A stretch of DNA of 59,617 bases from Acidobacteriota bacterium (GTDB lineage Bacteria > Acidobacteriota > JAAYUB01). Shown here piece by piece: positions 17,721 through 27,828 of this stretch. The translations under genes and the position numbers were made by a program. The stretch spans positions 1 through 59,617 of the forward strand of contig JAGNHB010000005.1 in NCBI GenBank assembly GCA_018001935.1, written 5' to 3'. The notes under the pieces are model-generated. The model saw only the letters and a program-made list of their open reading frames with translations, did no database searches and was not told the origin of the DNA. Every line of letters starts with the position of its first letter. Positions within the stretch are counted from its first letter, which is position 1.

Positions 17721-17749
17721 TTGCTTTCCTTCGCGCATTCTCATACTAT
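17721..17749 (+). promoter_or_regulatory. Probable promoter of gdhA
   Basis: TTGCTT (17721-17726), a 17-bp spacer, TACTAT (17744-17749). A second TTGACA at 17825-17830 lies too close to the ribosome site to be useful, and may instead be an activator or chance match. Confidence 0.45.
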
Positions 17750-17828
17750 TTTTGCCGTGTGTTTTCGGGAAAGGTCCTTGGCCGCCACGATCGCGTATGC
17801 GGCAAATCATTCTTCGAGATGGTTTTGA

Positions 17829-19223
<1,395 letters not shown>

Positions 19224-19271
19224 TCCCGTTTTCCTCCCGGGCGTCCCGCGGCGCCCGGGAGAACGCTTTCG

Positions 19272-19306
19272 GGCCGTCCGGTTTTTGCCGGGCGGCCTTT
19301 TCTTTC
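19272..19306 (+). terminator. Rho-independent terminator of gdhA
   Basis: GGCCGTCCGG and CCGGGCGGCC form a 10-bp stem (one T-G pair) around a TTTTTG loop, followed by TTTTCTTT. Confidence 0.85.
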
Positions 19307-19341
19307 CACATCGGGCCGGCCACCCGGCAAGGGCTAGCCCG

Positions 19342-19462
19342 AAGGACAAAAGGACCAAAACGACCCAAAGGACCAAAAGGACCGTGGGACCAAACAAGCA
19401 GGGGGTTTCCGTTCCGGCCGTCCTTTATGTCCTTTGTGTCCTTTTGGTCCTTGAGTCCTTTC
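19342..19462. repeat. Inverted pair of family C repeats (AAAGGACC type)
   Basis: Left block of GGACCAAAA-type units at 19342-19384; right block of TCCTTTTGGTCC-type units at 19420-19462. A 13-bp perfect inverted match is GGACCAAAAGGAC at 19370-19382 with its complement at 19438-19450. The arrangement suggests a cruciform or RNA hairpin between gdhA and the phosphatase gene. Other family C sites are 35583-35625 and 52474-52770. Confidence 0.8.
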
Positions 19463-19517
19463 ACGCCTTGGTGAGGCCGATGTCCCGAGACCCGAAAACC
19501 CGAAGGCGGCTCTTCCC

Positions 19518-20198
19518 ATGAAAAACGAGATAAAACCCGACACCCCTCGGCCGGCGCAGTTCCGGATCACCCCTTCCGGGTTGGTCCTGTGCCTGGTGAC
19601 CGTTCTCCTCGCGGCGGCGGCGGCCCAGGCCCACGCCTGCCTGGCGCTCCGGGGGGTGGACCTCTCGGACCTCCTGGCGGCGGTTCACCATCCGGACGCC
19701 GCCGTCCGGGACGCCCGCTGGGCCCGCCCCATGCCGCCCACCCCCGGCGTGGGGAACTTCCACCAGGTCAGCCCCGATCTCTACCGCGGCGCCCAGCCCA
19801 CGGCGGAAGGGTTCGCCCGGCTCCGGGCGCTGGGGATCCGGACGGTGGTGAACCTCCGCTGGGCCCACAGCGACCGTGACCTTCTCGGATCGACCGGCTT
19901 GGGCTACATCCACATCCCCACCGAAACGCTTCTCCTGGGGGACCGGGAGGTCGTCGCGTTCCTGAGGGCGGTCGCCGACCCGTCGAAACGGCCCCTCTTC
20001 GTCCACTGCGCCCACGGGGCCGACCGGACCGGCACCCTGTGCGCCGTCTACCGGGTCGTCGTCCAGGGCTGGTCCCGGGAAGACGCCATCCGGGAGATGA
20101 CCGCGGGGGGGTACGGCTTTCACCGGGGTTACGGCAACCTGGTCCACTACCTGCAGACGCTGGAGATCGGGAAAATCCGGGCGGAGGCGGGGTTCTGA
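19518..20198 (+). CDS. Secreted dual-specificity/tyrosine phosphatase
   Basis: 226 aa. A signal-anchor at about residues 20-40 (GLVLCLVTVLLAAAAAQAHA) precedes a cysteine phosphatase domain. The P-loop is HC164AHGADRTG, fitting HCx5R with catalytic Cys164 and Arg170. NFHQVSPDLYRGAQPTAEGF is the usual entry strand of atypical DSPs. Targets may be phosphoproteins, sugar phosphates or inositol-type phosphates in the periplasm, and cannot be decided. The start at ATG 19518 has only a weak ribosome site. A second, related phosphatase is encoded at 37838-38965. Confidence 0.82.
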   Translation: MKNEIKPDTPRPAQFRITPSGLVLCLVTVLLAAAAAQAHACLALRGVDLSDLLAAVHHPDAAVRDARWARPMPPTPGVGNFHQVSPDLYRGAQPTAEGFARLRALGIRTVVNLRWAHSDRDLLGSTGLGYIHIPTETLLLGDREVVAFLRAVADPSKRPLFVHCAHGADRTGTLCAVYRVVVQGWSREDAIREMTAGGYGFHRGYGNLVHYLQTLEIGKIRAEAGF

Positions 20199-20361
20199 AC
20201 CAGGGCCGGAGCGGCCCCGAGCCTAACCCGGATAAACCGGTAGAGTACTACGGATGAACCGGATCATCCGGACTCTCCGGAAACAATGAACCAGGCGGTC
20301 TCGACCTGGCGCAACGTCGCGAAGCCTCCAATCCTCGCAACGTCGGAACCGGATAAAGGGA

Positions 20362-22272
20362 CTACTTCCCGACCTCTTTCGCCAGGGCCGGCTCGACGGT
20401 CCCGGCCTGCAGGTCCGCGCGGTACCACGCCCACCGGGTTTCCGGCGCACCGAAAACCTGGAAAAGGGCCCGGGGGCCGTCGACGTCGCAGAGCATCCCC
20501 CCCCAGCGGAGATCCGTTCGGATGACGCCCCCGTTTCCCGCCTTGATCCGCGTCAGTCGACCGCTCCCCAGGTCCAGCCGGAACAGGAGCGTCTGGCCGC
20601 GGCGGTCGCCCGCTTCGACGGGGGACCACCCGAACACCAGGGCCTGGTCTCCCCACGCGCACGCATCCTGGACGTCAAACGGGAGGTCGATGCGCCACAC
20701 CGGTTCGTCCCCGTTCCAGGGTTTCATAACCAGGGACCGCCGGCCGGGGAGAGATACCAGCGCCCCGGTGGTCGAGGCGATGGCGATCCCTTGGTGGAAA
20801 CCGTGTTGCGCGGGGTCAAGGGGCTCGCGCCGAACCTGGACGGCCGGACCGGAAAGGTTCACAAACAGCAGGGATTCCCGCGTCCACAGGCGGAAGGTCC
20901 CCGCCCCGCACCGGGTCACCGCCTCGCCCTGGGCGAAGGGCTGCCCGTACGGTCCGGCGCCGGGTTCGCCTTCGGTGAGGACCCGCGTCCATCGCCCCTC
21001 CATGCCCGCCATGCGGAAGACCTCCACGGCATCGTCACCAAAAATCCGGCAATACCATACCCCTTCCGGCAACAGGCCGAAGGCGTGCAGCCAAATGCCG
21101 CAGGCCGGCACGGCCGGGAGCGGGATCACGGTGAGCCGCCCGTCGTCGGCGTTCACCCGGAAGAGGGAGCAGCTGTCCAGGACCCAGAGGTCGTGGGTGC
21201 CGGGGCGCCACCGGATCTCGGCCCGCCCCTCGAGCCGGACGCGCTTGAGTTCCCGCCCCTCCCGGGCGAACACCGACAGCCGCCACTCCCCGGTCTGGGG
21301 GTCGTGGGTGGTCAGGGCCAGGCGCAGGCCATCCCCCGATGCTCCGAACGCGTCGGTCGCGGCCCCGCTGAAGATCTGCCGGTAGGCGCCGTCTTCGCCC
21401 ACGAGAAGGACCGCCGGCGCCTCACGGAACAGTGGGCCGGAGCGGAAAGCATCCCCCGCGAACATCCGGTTTCCCCCTTCGACCAGGAGGCGGCCCGGTC
21501 CGGCCAGGCGGGCCCGGTAGGCGGTGAACCGGTCGAGGTCCGTGACGTGCAGGCCGCGGTGGGCCATGATCGTGGCGCCGGCGACCGACGCGATCCCGGC
21601 GGCGAGGAGGAGGCCCGATGCCAGCAGGGCGTTGCGCAAGGGCGCAGAAAGTCGGTGATTGACGAACAGGAGGGTGGTGGCCGCGGCGAGGCCCACGAGG
21701 AACCACAGCCCCAGGGTCGCCAGGATTCCGGGGCCGACCAGGAGGAAAGCCCATCCCAGGAGGTCACGGAAACCCAGGGCATGGGCGGCCAGGGAGACCA
21801 CCGCCAGAAGGGCCGCCAACAGGATGAGGCCGCGTGGAAAGGCGTCCGTCGCCAGGGCGACCCAGACGCCCAGAAGGTACAGCACGGCGAGAAGGGAGAG
21901 GTAGATTGCCGGCGGGATCCCCCGGGGCACCGCGTCGTGAGAACCGGCCGCCGCGGCCAGGGCGGACGCCCCCCAGGCCGCCCCCACCAGCAGCAGCCCG
22001 GACAGGTGCTTTCGGAGGAGCACCGAGCTTCGCCGGACCGGGAAGGTCAGGATCAGGGCCCAGTTCTCCGATCGGAACAGGACGTTCCCCGTCATGAAGG
22101 CGATCAGCGGGATCACCAGCACGCTATTGCCGAGGAAGAACCCTTCCGAGACCCAGGCCGGGCTCGCGCTTCCCCATCCGATCCGGAAGAAGCCCGCCAG
22201 GAAGGCGAAAAGGGGGAACAACAGGGCGAGTCCCACGGCCCAGAGGTTCTGCCGGAGATCTTTAAGCAGCAT
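20362..22272 (-). CDS. ABC transporter membrane subunit with a large soluble C-terminal domain
   Basis: 636 aa. The N-terminal ~225 residues hold about six membrane segments in ABC-2-type permease style (FPLFAFLAGFFRIGW, NSVLVIPLIAFMTGNVLF, AIYLSLLAVLYLLGVWVAL). The remaining ~400 residues are soluble, with repeated strand patterns and many Trp (LFREAPAVLLVGEDGAYRQ, LWVLDSCSLFRVNADDG), suggesting a beta-propeller-like domain (inference). Its start overlaps the ATPase gene by 11 bp, so together they form an exporter or sensor of unknown substrate controlled by the GntR gene ahead. The fused propeller is unusual for this class. Confidence 0.75.
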   Translation of the reverse strand: MLLKDLRQNLWAVGLALLFPLFAFLAGFFRIGWGSASPAWVSEGFFLGNSVLVIPLIAFMTGNVLFRSENWALILTFPVRRSSVLLRKHLSGLLLVGAAWGASALAAAAGSHDAVPRGIPPAIYLSLLAVLYLLGVWVALATDAFPRGLILLAALLAVVSLAAHALGFRDLLGWAFLLVGPGILATLGLWFLVGLAAATTLLFVNHRLSAPLRNALLASGLLLAAGIASVAGATIMAHRGLHVTDLDRFTAYRARLAGPGRLLVEGGNRMFAGDAFRSGPLFREAPAVLLVGEDGAYRQIFSGAATDAFGASGDGLRLALTTHDPQTGEWRLSVFAREGRELKRVRLEGRAEIRWRPGTHDLWVLDSCSLFRVNADDGRLTVIPLPAVPACGIWLHAFGLLPEGVWYCRIFGDDAVEVFRMAGMEGRWTRVLTEGEPGAGPYGQPFAQGEAVTRCGAGTFRLWTRESLLFVNLSGPAVQVRREPLDPAQHGFHQGIAIASTTGALVSLPGRRSLVMKPWNGDEPVWRIDLPFDVQDACAWGDQALVFGWSPVEAGDRRGQTLLFRLDLGSGRLTRIKAGNGGVIRTDLRWGGMLCDVDGPRALFQVFGAPETRWAWYRADLQAGTVEPALAKEVGK

Positions 22273-23002
22273 CTTGTCCTCCCAGGATCTGAAAGGTCAG
22301 TTCTTCGAGGTCGGGGGCCGTCGCTTCGCCGGCGCGGGCCCGCTTGAGCTCGTCAAGGGGGCCGCCGGCCACGATGCGGCCGTCGCGAAGAAAGGCGACG
22401 TGCGTCAGGATGCCTTCCACCTCGGCCGGTTGGTGAGTGGCGAACAGGACCGCCGTGTCACGCTCCGCCAGGTCTTCCAGGATGGTCCGGTAGAGGTTGC
22501 GACGGGCGGGGAGGTCCAGGCCCAGGGTGGGGTCGTCCAGGAGGAGGACCTCGGCCCGGCGGGCCAGGGCGGCCGACAGGGAGACGAGCCCCCGCTGCCC
22601 GCGCGAGAGCCGGCCGAGCCGGGTGCCCAGGGGCACGCCCAGCGCTTCGAGCCGGTCCCGCGCGCCGACGAGGTCGAACGCGGGGTGGAGGCGGCGGCAG
22701 AAACGGAGGAACGATCCGGCGTCAAGGTCGTCGTAGAGGGCGGGGTGCTCGGGCATGAAAGCCAGCCGCCGCTGGAGCGCGACCCGTTGCCGCCAGGGGT
22801 CCAGGCCCAGGACGCGGACCGTGCCGCCGGAGGGGGGGAGCAGGCCGTTCAGAAGGCGCATCAGGGTGGTCTTCCCGGAGCCGTTGAGTCCCAGAAGACC
22901 GTTGACGGTCCCCCGCTCGACCCTCAGATCGAGACCGTCGAGGACCCGGCGGCGGCCGTAGCCGACACGGACGTTTTCAAGGTGGATGGCGGTTTCACTC
23001 AT
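22262..23002 (-). CDS. ABC transporter ATP-binding protein
   Basis: 246 aa nucleotide-binding subunit. Walker A is GLNGSGKT, the signature is LSRGQRGL (variant of LSGGQ), Walker B is VLLLDDPTLGLD and the H-loop is ATHQ. It belongs to the group paired with YtrA-type GntR regulators. GAGGAG ahead of ATG 23002 lies in the 3' end of the regulator gene, which it overlaps by 8 bp. Confidence 0.92.
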   Translation of the reverse strand: MSETAIHLENVRVGYGRRRVLDGLDLRVERGTVNGLLGLNGSGKTTLMRLLNGLLPPSGGTVRVLGLDPWRQRVALQRRLAFMPEHPALYDDLDAGSFLRFCRRLHPAFDLVGARDRLEALGVPLGTRLGRLSRGQRGLVSLSAALARRAEVLLLDDPTLGLDLPARRNLYRTILEDLAERDTAVLFATHQPAEVEGILTHVAFLRDGRIVAGGPLDELKRARAGEATAPDLEELTFQILGGQDAA

Positions 23003-23378
23003 GGTTGGTCTCCTCTATGAAACGGGCGATCTCGCCCGGGTCAAAGCCCAAGGCCCTCCAGCGGACCACCGCCTCCCGAACCTCCCGGCGCACGCGCTCC
23101 TCCCGCTCACGACGGAGGTCGTCCTCGGACCGGCCGGTGGACGTCACGAAGCACCCCTTGCCGGGGCGGTTCTCCAGGACGCCCTCCAGTTCCAGCTCCC
23201 GGTACACCTTCGCGATGGTGTTGGGGTTCACCGTCAGCTGGACCGCCAGCTGCCGGATGGAGGGGACGGGGTCACCCGGGCCGAGGCTCCCGGCCAGGAC
23301 CCGGAGCCGGATCTGCTCCTTGAGCTGCTCGAAGAGGGGGACGGGGGATTTGTGGTTGAGGGTCATCTGTACTATCAT
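22995..23378 (-). CDS. GntR family transcriptional regulator (YtrA subfamily)
   Basis: 127 aa: an N-terminal winged helix-turn-helix (PLFEQLKEQIRLRVLAGSL, VPSIRQLAVQLTVNPNTIAK, VYRELELEGVLENRPGKGCF) with only a short helical C-terminal tail, diagnostic of the YtrA type that controls adjacent ABC transporters. First gene of a three-gene overlapping operon. ATG 23378 is favoured over ATG 23366: neither has a Shine-Dalgarno site, but the predicted promoter would start transcription at or next to 23378 (leaderless). Confidence 0.88.
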   Translation of the reverse strand: MIVQMTLNHKSPVPLFEQLKEQIRLRVLAGSLGPGDPVPSIRQLAVQLTVNPNTIAKVYRELELEGVLENRPGKGCFVTSTGRSEDDLRREREERVRREVREAVVRWRALGFDPGEIARFIEETNHE

Positions 23379-23413
23379 ACTAGTACACTAGTACGCAGAA
23401 ATCGGGTTGTCAA
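23370..23413 (-). promoter_or_regulatory. Promoter and likely autoregulatory operator of the GntR/ABC operon
   Basis: Minus strand: TTGACA (23408-23413), a 17-bp spacer, TAGTGT (23385-23390). The predicted +1 falls at the A of the GntR ATG. The spacer and -10 contain two ACTAGT palindromes 8 bp apart inside GTACTAGTGTACTAGTATG, followed by TAGTAC that pairs with the first GTACTA. This symmetric site is what a YtrA-type repressor dimer would bind. Confidence 0.6.
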
Positions 23414-23414
23414 G

Positions 23415-23440
23415 GTTTTTTTTCGAAGACGAAAAAAAAC
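23415..23440. terminator. Perfect A/T-tract hairpin between divergent genes
   Basis: An 11-bp perfect inverted repeat: GTTTTTTTTCG (23415-23425), loop AAGA, CGAAAAAAAAC (23430-23440). It is the only such A-tract in the region. Shape suggests a terminator-like or DNA-bending element, but its position upstream of two divergent genes is unusual for a terminator. Confidence 0.5.
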
Positions 23441-23633
23441 GCCTTCCTGTGTTACCATCCGGACAGGCGCGGGATCGCCGGAGGCCGGCGTCCCCACGGT
23501 TACGGGCCCGACAGAACCGCCGGTTCGCGCGGGCGGGACGGGGAGGGAACCCGGGATGGCCGAAGGACCGGCAGGACCTCCTGGAACTGGAAGCGATCCG
23601 GCAGCGGTGGCACAAAGACAGGAGTCAATCCTG

Positions 23634-24371
23634 ATGCAAAGGGCGACCTTGCTGGTGACGATGTTGGTGGGTGCGCTGTTGGCGGGAGCCGTCCTTCCCG
23701 CCCTGGGAGCCGATCCCGACACTGCCTTCCTGGCGGGCGTCGCCGAGACCGTGCGGAGGGTTGCGCCGGACGCGGCCGTGGAGGTTCGGGAAGACGGTCT
23801 GACCGCCCGCCGCCACACCCTGGTCTTCACCGTCCACCGCCAGGCGAAGACCGGCGAGTTCCTTCCGCAGACCGACCGGGTCGAGGGACCCAACGTCGGG
23901 GGATTTCTCCTGACCCTCACCCGTGGGGAGGGCCCGTGCGAGGGGCCCTCCGTCATGCCCCAGACCCTCTACCGGCGCTACTGGGAGACCTGGCTCGACC
24001 GGGTCCCGGCCGCGGACGGCCGCGGCTGCTGGTCCGTCGCCCTCGCCTGCGGGGCCCGGCTCGACCCGGAGGTCCGTAAGGCCCTCATCGACGCGGCGCG
24101 GTCCGGGGGAAAACCCGCCCCGTCCCCCGGCGCGGGGCGGGTGGAGTCGGCGGAGGCCGCCCTGGCGGCGGCGGCGGCCTACCTGGAGCGGTACCACGTC
24201 GACACGTCCCGTTACGACATGACGGCTCCGTATACCAACGAGCGGGTCCGCACGGAGGCGCGCTTCGCCTGGCGCCTCACCTGGAAGCTCAAGCCCCAGT
24301 CCGGCAAGCGCGGCCGGCTGGTGGTGGTGGTCTTCGAGTCGGGCGACGGGGCCCGGCACTGGAGAGAGTGA
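23634..24371 (+). CDS. Secreted protein of unknown function
   Basis: 245 aa with a clear signal peptide (MQRATLLVTMLVGALLAGAV, cleavage near ALGA). The mature part is mixed alpha/beta and ends in basic, strand-rich sequence (RGRLVVVVFESGDGARHW). I recognise no family. AGGAG is 9 bp ahead of ATG 23634. It is divergent from the GntR operon and 83 bp before the serine hydrolase gene, possibly in one transcript with it. Confidence 0.6.
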   Translation: MQRATLLVTMLVGALLAGAVLPALGADPDTAFLAGVAETVRRVAPDAAVEVREDGLTARRHTLVFTVHRQAKTGEFLPQTDRVEGPNVGGFLLTLTRGEGPCEGPSVMPQTLYRRYWETWLDRVPAADGRGCWSVALACGARLDPEVRKALIDAARSGGKPAPSPGAGRVESAEAALAAAAAYLERYHVDTSRYDMTAPYTNERVRTEARFAWRLTWKLKPQSGKRGRLVVVVFESGDGARHWRE

Positions 24372-24454
24372 GACCTGCAGGCGGTTTTCCGATCGGCCGG
24401 TGAGAAAGCGCCCGGGAAAAACCGTATTCTCCTTTTTCGAAAGGAGGCCGCGTC

Positions 24455-25660
24455 GTGCCCAATCCCCGATCCCCCCGTTTCCCGGCCGGTTCGATCCCCC
24501 TGATCCCCCTGATCATTGCCTTCACCCTGGGTTGTCCGACGCCTTCCCCGGCCGCTGCCCCGTCGCTCCGGGACCGTGTGCAGGCGCGTCTCCAGGCGGT
24601 GGCCGACGCGGCGGTGAAGGACGGGGACTACCCCGGCATCAGCCTCGCCGCGTCCCTGCCCGACGGGACGATCCTCACCGCCGTGGCCGGGGTGGCGGAC
24701 CGGGACACCCGCGTTCCCCTCAAACCGTCGGACCGGATGCCGGCGGGGAGCGTCGGCAAGACCTTCGTCGCAGCGGCGGCGCTGCAGCTCGCGAAAGAGG
24801 GCCGGCTGGACCTCGACGCCAAGGTCGGGCACTATCTCGGCGAGGCCCCCTGGTTCCCCCGGCTTCCCAATGCCGGGGACCTCACCGTCCGAATGCTCCT
24901 CAACCACACGGCCGGCCTGGAGCGCCACGAGTTCAAGGAAGCGTTCACCACCGCCCTCACCCGGGACCCCGACAGGGCCTGGAAACCGGCGGAGCTGGTG
25001 GCCTACGTCCTGGACGACCGGCCCCTCTTCCCCGCCGGGAAAGGGTGGGCCTACTCCGACACGCACTACATCGTGCTGGGCATGGTCCTGGAGAAAATCA
25101 CGGGGACAGCGTGGTTCGGCATGCTCCGGGAGAGGTTCCTCGAGCCCCTTCGGCTGAAGGACACCCTCCCTGCCGAGTCCCGGGTCATCCCGGGGCTCGT
25201 CCAGGGGTATGCCGGGGAGGCCAATCCCTTCGGCGGCACCGACGCCATGATCACGAACGGCCGCTTCGCCTTCAACCCCCGGAACGAGTGGACGGGCGGG
25301 GGGGTGGTCTCCACGCCCCGGGACCTGGCGCGCTGGGCCCGGGAACTGTACGCGGGCCCCCTGATCGACCCCGCCCTGCGGGCCCAAATGCTGGAGGGGG
25401 TCGCCACCGACATGGGGCCGGGCGTGACCTATGGGCTGGGGGTGCTGATCCGCCCTTCCAGCCGGGGGATCACCTGGGGCCACAGCGGCTTCTTCCCCGG
25501 CTACCTGACGGACATGGCGTACTTCCCCGACCTCCGCGTGGCGGTGGCAGTCCAGGCGAACTCCAGCGTCCCCCGCCGCCGGGGGAGAGCCCTCTTCCCG
25601 CTCCTGGTGGAGGTCGCCGGGGCCCTGGGTTCAAGCGGTTCGTCGTGCCGGGTTCCCTGA
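24455..25660 (+). CDS. Beta-lactamase-family serine hydrolase (class C/EstB type), probable lipoprotein
   Basis: 401 aa. Active-site motifs: SxxK as S99-VGK102, a YxN equivalent Y200-S-D202 (Asp in place of Asn), and H343-S-G in place of KTG. This set is typical of class C-like esterases and peptidases rather than true beta-lactamases. The N-terminus has a hydrophobic segment ending in FTLGC, a plausible lipobox. GTG 24455 is preceded by AAGGAGG. It probably acts on peptidoglycan-like or ester substrates at the cell envelope. The Tyr-Ser-Asp variant argues against assuming antibiotic resistance. Confidence 0.82.
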   Translation: MPNPRSPRFPAGSIPLIPLIIAFTLGCPTPSPAAAPSLRDRVQARLQAVADAAVKDGDYPGISLAASLPDGTILTAVAGVADRDTRVPLKPSDRMPAGSVGKTFVAAAALQLAKEGRLDLDAKVGHYLGEAPWFPRLPNAGDLTVRMLLNHTAGLERHEFKEAFTTALTRDPDRAWKPAELVAYVLDDRPLFPAGKGWAYSDTHYIVLGMVLEKITGTAWFGMLRERFLEPLRLKDTLPAESRVIPGLVQGYAGEANPFGGTDAMITNGRFAFNPRNEWTGGGVVSTPRDLARWARELYAGPLIDPALRAQMLEGVATDMGPGVTYGLGVLIRPSSRGITWGHSGFFPGYLTDMAYFPDLRVAVAVQANSSVPRRRGRALFPLLVEVAGALGSSGSSCRVP

Positions 25661-25963
25661 AAGGTAATTCCGGGGAAAGTGCTTCCCGCTGGAGAGGAGG
25701 CATCAAAGGGCCGAGGGGACCCAACCCGGATAAAGCGGAAGCAAACCACGGGTGAACACGAATAAGCACGGATTAAACGGAAACGACTTCACCGCGGAAG
25801 GACGGGAACCCCAGAATACGCAGAAAGCCGGAAAAGGGGCAATGCGAACGTTGCGTGTGGAGTTGCGGGGCCGCGTCACCCTCGCGGGGGACGCAAGGTC
25901 ACCAGCCGGGTGCACCGCTCCTGAAACCCGCGCGGCGCGGTCAAAGCGGCGCTCGCCGCCGCA
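25661..25963. other. Intergenic region with a family A-like repeat
   Basis: No gene. A diverged repeat (ACCACGGGTGAACACGAATA then AGCACGGATT) is at about 25747-25778, followed by AGAATACGCAGAAAG. The rest up to the MgtC gene is unremarkable GC-rich DNA between convergent genes. Confidence 0.5.
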
Positions 25964-26458
25964 TCAGCTGCGGTCCGGAGCGTCGGGACGCGGGCGTCGC
26001 TTTCGCTCCGGGCGGTGCCGGATCACCCGGTTCATGAGCCGCTCGAAGTGCTTGCCCAGCACCAGGACGATGAGGGCGAAGGAGACGCCCAGCGTGACCA
26101 CCCGGAAGTCCGCGGCGGCGCTGGCGATCCCGAAAACGGCCGCGGTCCAGATGCTCGCCGCGGTCGTGAGCCCCTGGATCTTGTTTTCGCGGTTCAGGTG
26201 CAGGATGACGCCGGCCCCGATGAACCCCACGCCCGCCACGATGCCCTGGATGACGCGGCTCACGGCCTGGGCGTCGGCGCCGGGGGCAACAACGGCCACG
26301 AGGGTCGCGAGGGCGGCGCTCAACGCGACCATGGCGTGGGTGCACAGCCCGGCGGCTTTCCGGCGAAGCCAGCGGTTGAGCCCGATGAGGGCCCCGGCGG
26401 CCGTGGCGATCGCGAGGCGCAGGGCCACTTCGCCGATCGGAAGGTGTTCCCTGAACAT
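25964..26458 (-). CDS. MgtC/SapB family membrane protein
   Basis: 164 aa with four to five membrane helices. The family signature is clear: LRLAIATAAGALIGLNRW near the start, GIVAGVGFIGAGVILHLN in the middle and GLTTAASIWTAAVFGIA after it. MgtC proteins are linked to magnesium limitation, acid stress and control of the F-type ATPase in pathogens; in free-living bacteria the role is less certain. The conserved Asp of the GERxxxxH/D region is not obvious. AGGAG precedes ATG 26458. The Arg-rich C-terminal tail is probably cytoplasmic. Confidence 0.88.
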   Translation of the reverse strand: MFREHLPIGEVALRLAIATAAGALIGLNRWLRRKAAGLCTHAMVALSAALATLVAVVAPGADAQAVSRVIQGIVAGVGFIGAGVILHLNRENKIQGLTTAASIWTAAVFGIASAAADFRVVTLGVSFALIVLVLGKHFERLMNRVIRHRPERKRRPRPDAPDRS

Positions 26459-26667
26459 GGTGTCTCTCCTGGTGTCGCCTTCGTGGCGAGATCCCCTTCA
26501 CTGTAATCGAGAACAGGGCGGGAATCAAGCGCGATGCACCGCGGGGATGGGGGGGGACGACCGGGGCGAACAGCGGGGCGAAAATGGAATACACCCCCCC
26601 CGGGGGCGGGGGGGTGTTCGGTGAGCGGGTGCGAAAGGGGTTGAGCGGTGAGAACGGTCCTCGCCCG

Positions 26668-27819
26668 TCAGTGGGGCAGGGGGTTCTCACCGTCCCGGCC
26701 GGGCTCGCCATCGACCACGTCGTCTCCGCCGGCGAGGCTGAGAATCTCCAGCCCGGGCTGGCGAACGGTGCTCCCGTCGGGGTAGGCGTACTCGGCCTCC
26801 ACCTCGAAGACCATCACGGGGACCAGGGCGTCGGCGGTCTGGACCCACGCCGCCTCGGCCCGCACGACCTCGGCCCGAACGAAGGCGCCCCGCCGTTCCC
26901 GGACCTTGGCTTCCATCCGGTTCAACAGCTCGGACGCGGCATCGAAGCCGGTCCGGCCGAGGACCACCCGGGCTTTCTCCGGTCGGGCCGGGACCCAGTC
27001 GAAGAGCCCGAACTTGACGATCTCGCCCGTGGACGGCGACACCCCGAGGACCGCTTTCGAGTTCACCACCGGCTTCCCTTCGAAGGCCCGGCCGATGACC
27101 ACGTCCGCCTGGACGACGAAATCCTCCGGCGCCCCGCCGTCGGCTCCCTCCTGGTTCACCCGCCGGAGGACGACCTCCGCGGGGCCCTGCCGGTCCGCGT
27201 CGCTCTCCCGCACAAAGCGGTTCTCCCGGAGGAAGCCCCGGACCTCGTCGACCAGCTTCACCCGGTCCACGGGACCGTCGTGACGGGCTTCCACGTTCTT
27301 GCGGAAGAGGAACTGCCCGCCGCCCACCCGGCAACGGACGTCGGCGGAGGGTTCCCCGGCGTCCACCCGGAGGGCCTGGGGGTCGAGGGTCACCGTGACC
27401 CCGGAGGGCGTGCGCCGGAAGACCAGGCGCTCGCCCAGTCGGCGTGACGGGGTCGGAGAGGTCGCCTGCCGGTAGAGGACCCGGCCGGGGAAGCGCGTGC
27501 TCGACCGAACTTCCGCCTGGTCGAGCTCGACGGACCCGGAAACCCAGAGAGAAAAAAGGTGACGGGACTGGTCCTCGGCGCCGGGAACCAGCGGGACAAC
27601 GCGAACCGGGGCCTCGAGGGCCCGGAGCACCGCGTCCGCCGCTTTCGGCGCGACGGTCACCATCCCGCCGGCTGCCGGCGCCCCCGTGGCCGTGATCCCG
27701 ACCGCGGCCAGGGCGAGCCCCAGGCACAGCGCCCGGAGAGCGCCGGGGAGGGCCCGCCGGGAGGCCGGGACGGAAAGGGAGGTTCCGGGAATGGCTTTCG
27801 GGAGAAATCTGCGTTGCAT
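26668..27819 (-). CDS. Secreted protein of unknown function, operon partner of the DUF6345-type gene
   Basis: 383 aa. An N-terminal signal peptide (about residues 25-50, LRALCLGLALAAVGITATGA) precedes a mature protein rich in beta strands (LFSLWVSGSVELDQAEVRSS, LVPVMVFEVEAEYAYPDGS) with no catalytic motif I can name. GGAGGG lies between the upstream stop (27829) and ATG 27819, so it is co-transcribed with, and translated right after, the caspase-like protein. A joint envelope or surface function is likely. Confidence 0.62.
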   Translation of the reverse strand: MQRRFLPKAIPGTSLSVPASRRALPGALRALCLGLALAAVGITATGAPAAGGMVTVAPKAADAVLRALEAPVRVVPLVPGAEDQSRHLFSLWVSGSVELDQAEVRSSTRFPGRVLYRQATSPTPSRRLGERLVFRRTPSGVTVTLDPQALRVDAGEPSADVRCRVGGGQFLFRKNVEARHDGPVDRVKLVDEVRGFLRENRFVRESDADRQGPAEVVLRRVNQEGADGGAPEDFVVQADVVIGRAFEGKPVVNSKAVLGVSPSTGEIVKFGLFDWVPARPEKARVVLGRTGFDAASELLNRMEAKVRERRGAFVRAEVVRAEAAWVQTADALVPVMVFEVEAEYAYPDGSTVRQPGLEILSLAGGDDVVDGEPGRDGENPLPH

Positions 27820-27828
27820 CGTGCCCTC

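Noticed and set aside
24455..25660. Antibiotic-inactivating beta-lactamase
   Set aside because: The YSD and HSG variants and probable lipoprotein signal fit class C-like esterases/peptidases; resistance cannot be inferred.
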